NCBI GenBank assembly: GCA_965116565.1
Contig: OZ220699.1
Location: forward strand, 1-64,000
Direction: 5' to 3'
DNA: 64,000 nt
From: Bin87 sp965116565
Lineage (GTDB): Bacteria > Chloroflexota > Dehalococcoidia > Lucifugimonadales > UBA3495
Of this stretch, positions 59,788 through 64,000 are shown one piece after another. Numbering within the stretch: the first letter of the stretch is position 1; every line of letters begins with the position of its first letter. The position numbers and the translations under genes are program-made. The notes under the pieces are model-generated. The model was given only the letters and a program-made list of their open reading frames with translations. It made no database searches and was not told the origin of the DNA.

Positions 59788-59837
59788 GTTGCCGGAACGC
59801 TCAACTGAGCGTTGCTTGCGTCAAGCGTTCCGGCAAC
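59788..59837 (-). promoter_or_regulatory. Two alternative hairpins between surface-protein genes
   Basis: A perfect 14-bp stem (59788-59801 with 59824-59837, GTTGCCGGAACGCT) competes with an inner 8-bp stem (AACGCTCA / TGAGCGTT, 59796-59813), which shares bases with its left arm. No T-run. Attenuator or mRNA-processing element is possible. Confidence 0.4.
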
Positions 59838-59867
59838 TTTGCTGGTCATCCAACTAGCGCGGGTCAA

Positions 59868-62800
59868 CTACGGCTGGTAGTCCAGTGGAGTGGCCGCGGG
59901 AGCCCAGTTGGTCCACTCAGTGCCGTCCCGACCCCCAACCACGAAGACGTGGTAGGTGCCGGCCGGGCGCTCTGACATGTTGACCATGAAAGGAGTGCCG
60001 GTGGGTGCATGGTCGAACACGGCGTTGGGAATGTCCCATTCGTCATTCGCATCACGCCGGATCATCGCCACGTAGAAGGTGTCGGCGTTCTCGCCGCCCT
60101 CCCAGGTGACCGTGACCTGGACTCCGTCGTGGCTGGCCATGACGCCGCTCGGCGCCATCAGCTCGGCCGGGGCCATCGCCTCGGTCGTGGCCGATTTCTC
60201 GTCAGACCACTCGCCAGCGCCCTTGGCGTTGACCGCCTTCACCCGGTAGGTGTACTCGGTCTCCGCCATCAGGCCAGTGTCCTCGTAGGAGGTCACATCG
60301 CCAACTACGGCGTAGCGCTTCATGAAGTACTCGTCCACCGTCATCTTGTCGGCTTCAGCAAGCCCCGCGTACATCTTGCAGAACGGGTTGTCGCTGTCGG
60401 CAGTGCGATCGTCCATGACCGCCGCAACCATGGCTTCGCAGCCAAGGCCGTCCCACCAGGTCTGCGCGTCCGTGAACGCGTCGCCCATGGCGTCCTCATG
60501 GTCGAGGAACATCATGTCGCCGTACTTGCGCTCGATGATGAATCCGGTAACCGGCGCGCCAGCGGGATCCGCCGGAGCGGTCCACGACACGGTGATTGCC
60601 ATGTCGCTGTCGGCCGTCGCCGTCACGCCCGTGGGCGCGTCGGGAGCCATCGCGTCGTCGGTCATCGCCGTGACGTTGTCAGACTCAGGACTCACCGAAT
60701 AGGTGTCAGCCGCAGTCATGTTCTGCGCCAGCACCCGGTAGGTGCGTTCGGTCAACGGCGCCAGGCCGTAGTTGGTGTAGATGGTGCGGACCATGCCGTT
60801 CATGTTGTCGGCGTCGTCGCTATCCATTATGCGCGCCACTTCCATCCACTCGCCGTCCATATCGTATTCGATGATGTAGGCCACGATGGGCGCGGCGTCG
60901 GGGGTGCGGGACTGTACGTTCCACATCAGGTTGATCATGGTCGCGCCCATGGCTTCCGCCACCAGGCCTTCCGGCTTGTCCGGCGCCTTGGCTACCGGTG
61001 TGGTTGCGGTTGCGGTGTCGGACCAGTCGCTCTTCAGCTCCGGCACGCCCTTGTTTATTGTCAGCACCCGGTAACGCCTGGTCTGGCCGGGCAGCAGCCC
61101 TTCGTGCGTGTACGAGCAGTCATTGCCATCGCACGCCGCCTTCACCGTCACGGTGGCCAGGGCCTCCCAGCTGTCGCTGTCGTTCTCGGACACTTCGATT
61201 TCGTACTTGATGATCTCGCCAAAGCCGTCGCCGTCTCCGCCGCCGTCGGCGTCACGAGCGGGGCGCTCCCATTCGAGAATGATCTCGGTCGGGGTGCGCT
61301 GCGACGTCTTCGCCTCGACGTTCATCGGCCGGCCTGGCTTTTCAGCATTCGTGGTCGTGGCCGATGCCCGCACCGGCAGGCTGTACGCTTCGCCGTTCAC
61401 AGTTGTGGGCTCGATGGTTGCCGGGGCATTCTTGGCGAACACCTCGTAGGTGTACTCCACGCCAGCCTTCCGGCCGGTGTGCGAATACATGCACTTGCCC
61501 GTGCTCATGTTGCAGATGTCTGCATCGGCCATGTCGGGCGTCAGCAGTGTCCAATCACTGGCGTCGGGATCGGTGGACCACCGTACCCGGTAGTGCGTGG
61601 CATACACCTTGTCGTCGTCCGTGGCCGACCCATCAGGCGTCGGGTCGTGCGAGTAGGTCCGTTCCCACTCCAGGTCGATCTTGGTCCGACCGCCATCGGT
61701 GTCTTGGTCCTTCATCGCCTCCAAGTCTCCGGGCGGCATCTGCAGATACACGCTCGACGGCGCAATGACCAGGTCATCGCCGTCGGGTCGGAGAATGAAA
61801 GTGGAGGTCCCCTCGTCAGTGAAGGTTATGGTTTGGGATGTCGCCTGGGCGGTATCAGCACCGGGGGCGATCACGGTTCCGGTAGCGTCCAGCGGAGCGT
61901 TGTTAGTATCCACGAGCGTGTAGCCGCCAGGGATTTTTACCATTACGACTATTTGTTCATTGGTCCCCAACTGGACTGCGTCCACGTTGGGATCAACGGT
62001 TGTGTCTTCGTCGACTTCTTCCAGTTCGACGGTAAACGTCTGGTTGGTTGCCACTGCGGGTGTAGGCGCCGCGTCCATCCTACTGGGGCGCGCGTAGACC
62101 ACCATGCTGGGCGTGATCTCCAAGCTGGGTGTTCTCACTGGGACTGGGGTGGGCGCTTCGCCCGGCGTCACAGTTGTACCGTCTGTAGTGTCGTCGTCCG
62201 TAACGGTTACGGTAACGTCGGCCACATCGATTCCAGCGTATGTGGTGTCAGCACTGGCTACCGTATGGGTCAAGGTTGCCGTGTCGTTATCGGCATCGGC
62301 GCCTTCTTCTGCGGCGGTAACCGTCACCGTCTGGCCTATCCACCAGTTTGCGGTGGTGAATGCCGAAAGCGTGGAGGCAGACACGTCGGTATTGTCACTG
62401 GCGATTGTCACCGTCACATCTGCGGTGGGCGCGCGGGTCAATACCACCATGTACGTTGCGGTGTTGGCGTCGCCGCCGCCCGCCGCCTCTGTTACCGCCA
62501 GGCTGGTATCGGAGATATACACCCCCGGCTCATCGGTCACGGCCACGTTTTTGATCGTCACGCTGTTGATTGTGAGGCCGCTGAATCCTGCGGGCGCGTC
62601 GGAGACATCCACCGTGGGCTGGATGGTCGTGGTCTGCTGCACGATGTCAAGGTCGTTCAGGCTCACGTGGATGGAGTCCGACATGTTTGGCTGGGCTCCA
62701 GTTGGCGAGAGCGCCGCATCGTAAACGGTGGGCACGTCCTTGACCGTGCGCTCCCACACCCGGTTCAGGGCAAACACCCGGAACTCCCACTGCAGGTTCG

Positions 62801-64000
62801 CAAAGTAGGTCTCGAAGTCGCCGACATGACCTTCCAGGTCGGACATCGTCATGTCGTCGCCGTCGGTCTTGGTGTTGGCGTCTTTGTTCCACGCCACTCG
62901 GGCCGCCCGCCTCAGCTCCACCGCGTGATCGGTGAGCAGCAGGTCGGAGGTGGTCGCGGCGTGAAGGATGATCGCGTTGTCGGATTCATTGCCCCACATC
63001 ACGTCGGTGTCGGTGCTTACCGGATCGTGTACCGAGCCGTCAATGTCGGTCATCGGGCGGCCCTGGATCAGGTAGCCGTTGACCGGCGCTCCGGCTGGAT
63101 CGTCGGGAACCTCCCAGTAGATCCGGATGTCATTCTCCGACCTGTTCACCGACGCCCACAGGTCGGTCGGCGGGGCGGGCAGCACACCGTCGTCGGTGGT
63201 CGCGGACTTGCTGTCCGAAGCGTCGCCCGTGCCAACGGTGCCCATGGCGTCTTCGTTCACCGCGTAGATCTGGAAGTGCCACGTCTGGTGCTCCAGCAGG
63301 CCGTCGAAGGTGTACTGGCAGTCCAGGCCGTCATTGCCTGCGGTGAAGCCGCAGTAAACGTGGTCGTCGTCCGCCTCGTCGATATTGTTCACCACCGTGA
63401 GGGATTGTACCTGGTCGTCCAGGCTCAGGTCTGCCGGGTTGATCGCGTAGGCGATCTTGTACTCGACGATGCTGGTTCCGTCCGGTTCGTCCGGCTCGTC
63501 CCAGCGCAGCGTGATCATGGTGCGCGTTGCGTCGGTGGCGCTGGAGGGCGGATTCACCGCCGTGCCCCGGGTCGCCGTTACGTCGTCTGGATCCTCCGGC
63601 GTGGTGGAGGCATCCGTGACCGCCATGGCTGGCGTCGGGAATGCCACCGGGCCGATCTTCGTGCCGCTGGTGTTGTGGGCGAAGATCCGGTAGTACTTCG
63701 TCTCCCGCGCCGACAGGCCGGTGTCCTCGTACTCCGTGGCCTGGGCCGGCAGGCTGCCGTCCTCCAGTTGCCAGGTGAGACCGTCGTCGGATACGTCAAT
63801 CCGGTATGCGGTGGGTCGCCCGCCATCGGTGGGCGCGTCCCACGTCAACTTCAGGCTGGTCGGGCCCGTGGATTCCAGCATTACGTTCTGGACCTGGCCC
63901 GGAGCCGCCAACGTCTGCGCCTCGGTCTCGCCGGGCTGCAGCGTCATGAAGGCGGCCAGCGCGCCGATCACGGCTACCGCCGCGATCAGTGGCACTGACC
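59868..64000 (-). CDS. Very large secreted FnIII-repeat protein, 5' end beyond window
   Basis: At least 1377 residues; the frame is open to the window edge, so the true start lies outside. The visible start (PLIAAVAVIGALAAFMTLQPGETEAQT) is the rest of a signal peptide. Then come about eight FnIII domains with repeating motifs such as LKLTWDAPTDGGRPTAYRIDV, ITLRWDEPDEPDG and ITVSWTAPADPAGAPVTGF, with one Calx-beta-like domain (about 485-600, VTEAAGGGDANTATYMVVLT...VTVTVTDDD) in the first half. It ends with an FnIII-like domain and no anchor. It could mediate adhesion or matrix formation. Confidence 0.88.
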   Translation of the reverse strand, partial: SVPLIAAVAVIGALAAFMTLQPGETEAQTLAAPGQVQNVMLESTGPTSLKLTWDAPTDGGRPTAYRIDVSDDGLTWQLEDGSLPAQATEYEDTGLSARETKYYRIFAHNTSGTKIGPVAFPTPAMAVTDASTTPEDPDDVTATRGTAVNPPSSATDATRTMITLRWDEPDEPDGTSIVEYKIAYAINPADLSLDDQVQSLTVVNNIDEADDDHVYCGFTAGNDGLDCQYTFDGLLEHQTWHFQIYAVNEDAMGTVGTGDASDSKSATTDDGVLPAPPTDLWASVNRSENDIRIYWEVPDDPAGAPVNGYLIQGRPMTDIDGSVHDPVSTDTDVMWGNESDNAIILHAATTSDLLLTDHAVELRRAARVAWNKDANTKTDGDDMTMSDLEGHVGDFETYFANLQWEFRVFALNRVWERTVKDVPTVYDAALSPTGAQPNMSDSIHVSLNDLDIVQQTTTIQPTVDVSDAPAGFSGLTINSVTIKNVAVTDEPGVYISDTSLAVTEAAGGGDANTATYMVVLTRAPTADVTVTIASDNTDVSASTLSAFTTANWWIGQTVTVTAAEEGADADNDTATLTHTVASADTTYAGIDVADVTVTVTDDDTTDGTTVTPGEAPTPVPVRTPSLEITPSMVVYARPSRMDAAPTPAVATNQTFTVELEEVDEDTTVDPNVDAVQLGTNEQIVVMVKIPGGYTLVDTNNAPLDATGTVIAPGADTAQATSQTITFTDEGTSTFILRPDGDDLVIAPSSVYLQMPPGDLEAMKDQDTDGGRTKIDLEWERTYSHDPTPDGSATDDDKVYATHYRVRWSTDPDASDWTLLTPDMADADICNMSTGKCMYSHTGRKAGVEYTYEVFAKNAPATIEPTTVNGEAYSLPVRASATTTNAEKPGRPMNVEAKTSQRTPTEIILEWERPARDADGGGDGDGFGEIIKYEIEVSENDSDSWEALATVTVKAACDGNDCSYTHEGLLPGQTRRYRVLTINKGVPELKSDWSDTATATTPVAKAPDKPEGLVAEAMGATMINLMWNVQSRTPDAAPIVAYIIEYDMDGEWMEVARIMDSDDADNMNGMVRTIYTNYGLAPLTERTYRVLAQNMTAADTYSVSPESDNVTAMTDDAMAPDAPTGVTATADSDMAITVSWTAPADPAGAPVTGFIIERKYGDMMFLDHEDAMGDAFTDAQTWWDGLGCEAMVAAVMDDRTADSDNPFCKMYAGLAEADKMTVDEYFMKRYAVVGDVTSYEDTGLMAETEYTYRVKAVNAKGAGEWSDEKSATTEAMAPAELMAPSGVMASHDGVQVTVTWEGGENADTFYVAMIRRDANDEWDIPNAVFDHAPTGTPFMVNMSERPAGTYHVFVVGGRDGTEWTNWAPAATPLDYQP

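Noticed and set aside
60009..63998. A 1329-codon open frame on the plus strand opposite the giant FnIII gene
   Set aside because: It mirrors the GC-rich codon pattern of the real minus-strand gene, is rich in Val/Gly/Arg/His and shows no domain or start signal.

Overview
The window reads as about 64 kb of chromosome from an uncultured, high-GC bacterium. A member of the Chloroflexota (SAR202/Dehalococcoidia-like) is my best guess. The supporting signs are very long Thr-Pro linkers in surface proteins, a peptide-binding lipoprotein with an acidic stretch after the lipobox cysteine, several Uma2-type nucleases, an F420-type (Ddn-like) oxidoreductase, menaquinone-type UbiA/UbiD/UbiX/MenG genes, a low-complexity insert in UvrA, and secreted proteins built from fibronectin type III (FnIII) repeats. 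This assignment is inference; there is no rRNA in the window.

1-17.6 kb, all on the minus strand. A DUF3226 (Toprim-like) gene cut by the window edge follows an AAA ATPase; this pair resembles a split OLD/PARIS-like nuclease module. Upstream of it come uvrA, two tandem PIN toxin/antitoxin copies lying on a visible ~0.9 kb duplication, accB-accC, and the DNA-repair/replication set recO, recR, ybaB and dnaX, with small DUF2283/DUF4258-like genes between them. A BrnT/BrnA module with a clear promoter and operator follows. The block ends with a kinase - PP2C phosphatase - TerY (vWA) triad behind a strong promoter.

18-27 kb. A peptide/nickel-type ABC importer: lipoprotein, two permeases and two ATPases. 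The lipoprotein gene is separated from the permeases by a hairpin and a minus-strand small gene, and a PaREP1/HEPN-like gene sits between the two ATPase genes.

27-33 kb. An iron-type importer (fused permease, DtxR-like regulator, ATPase; no substrate-binding protein in view) with separate promoters and a good intrinsic terminator. It is followed by an MFS exporter that appears to have a leaderless message.

33-45 kb. Late menaquinone steps (MenG/UbiE, UbiX, UbiA and UbiD homologues) interleaved with three Uma2 paralogues, a fused nucleotidyltransferase-HEPN protein, a DHFR-like reductase, a zinc-ribbon protein, a Ddn-like F420 enzyme, a ThDP-dependent enzyme and a VapBC module.

45-51 kb. Two linked unknown genes, an orphan flavin-dependent halogenase, a GHKL ATPase fused to a zinc-protease motif (HELGH) with a linked unknown gene, a Phd/PIN module and an HpcH/HpaI aldolase.

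51-64 kb. A secreted/surface block on the minus strand: a trypsin-like protease with an FnIII domain, an exported acidic protein, a Thr-Pro-repeat membrane-anchored protein, a collagen-like anchored protein, and two very large FnIII/IPT-type secreted proteins, the last running off the window.

The best candidates for something undescribed are the GHKL-zincin two-gene unit (47447-49523), the DUF3226/AAA pair, and the unusual density of toxin-antitoxin-like modules inserted between housekeeping genes. No tRNA, rRNA, CRISPR array, transposase or integrase was recognised.
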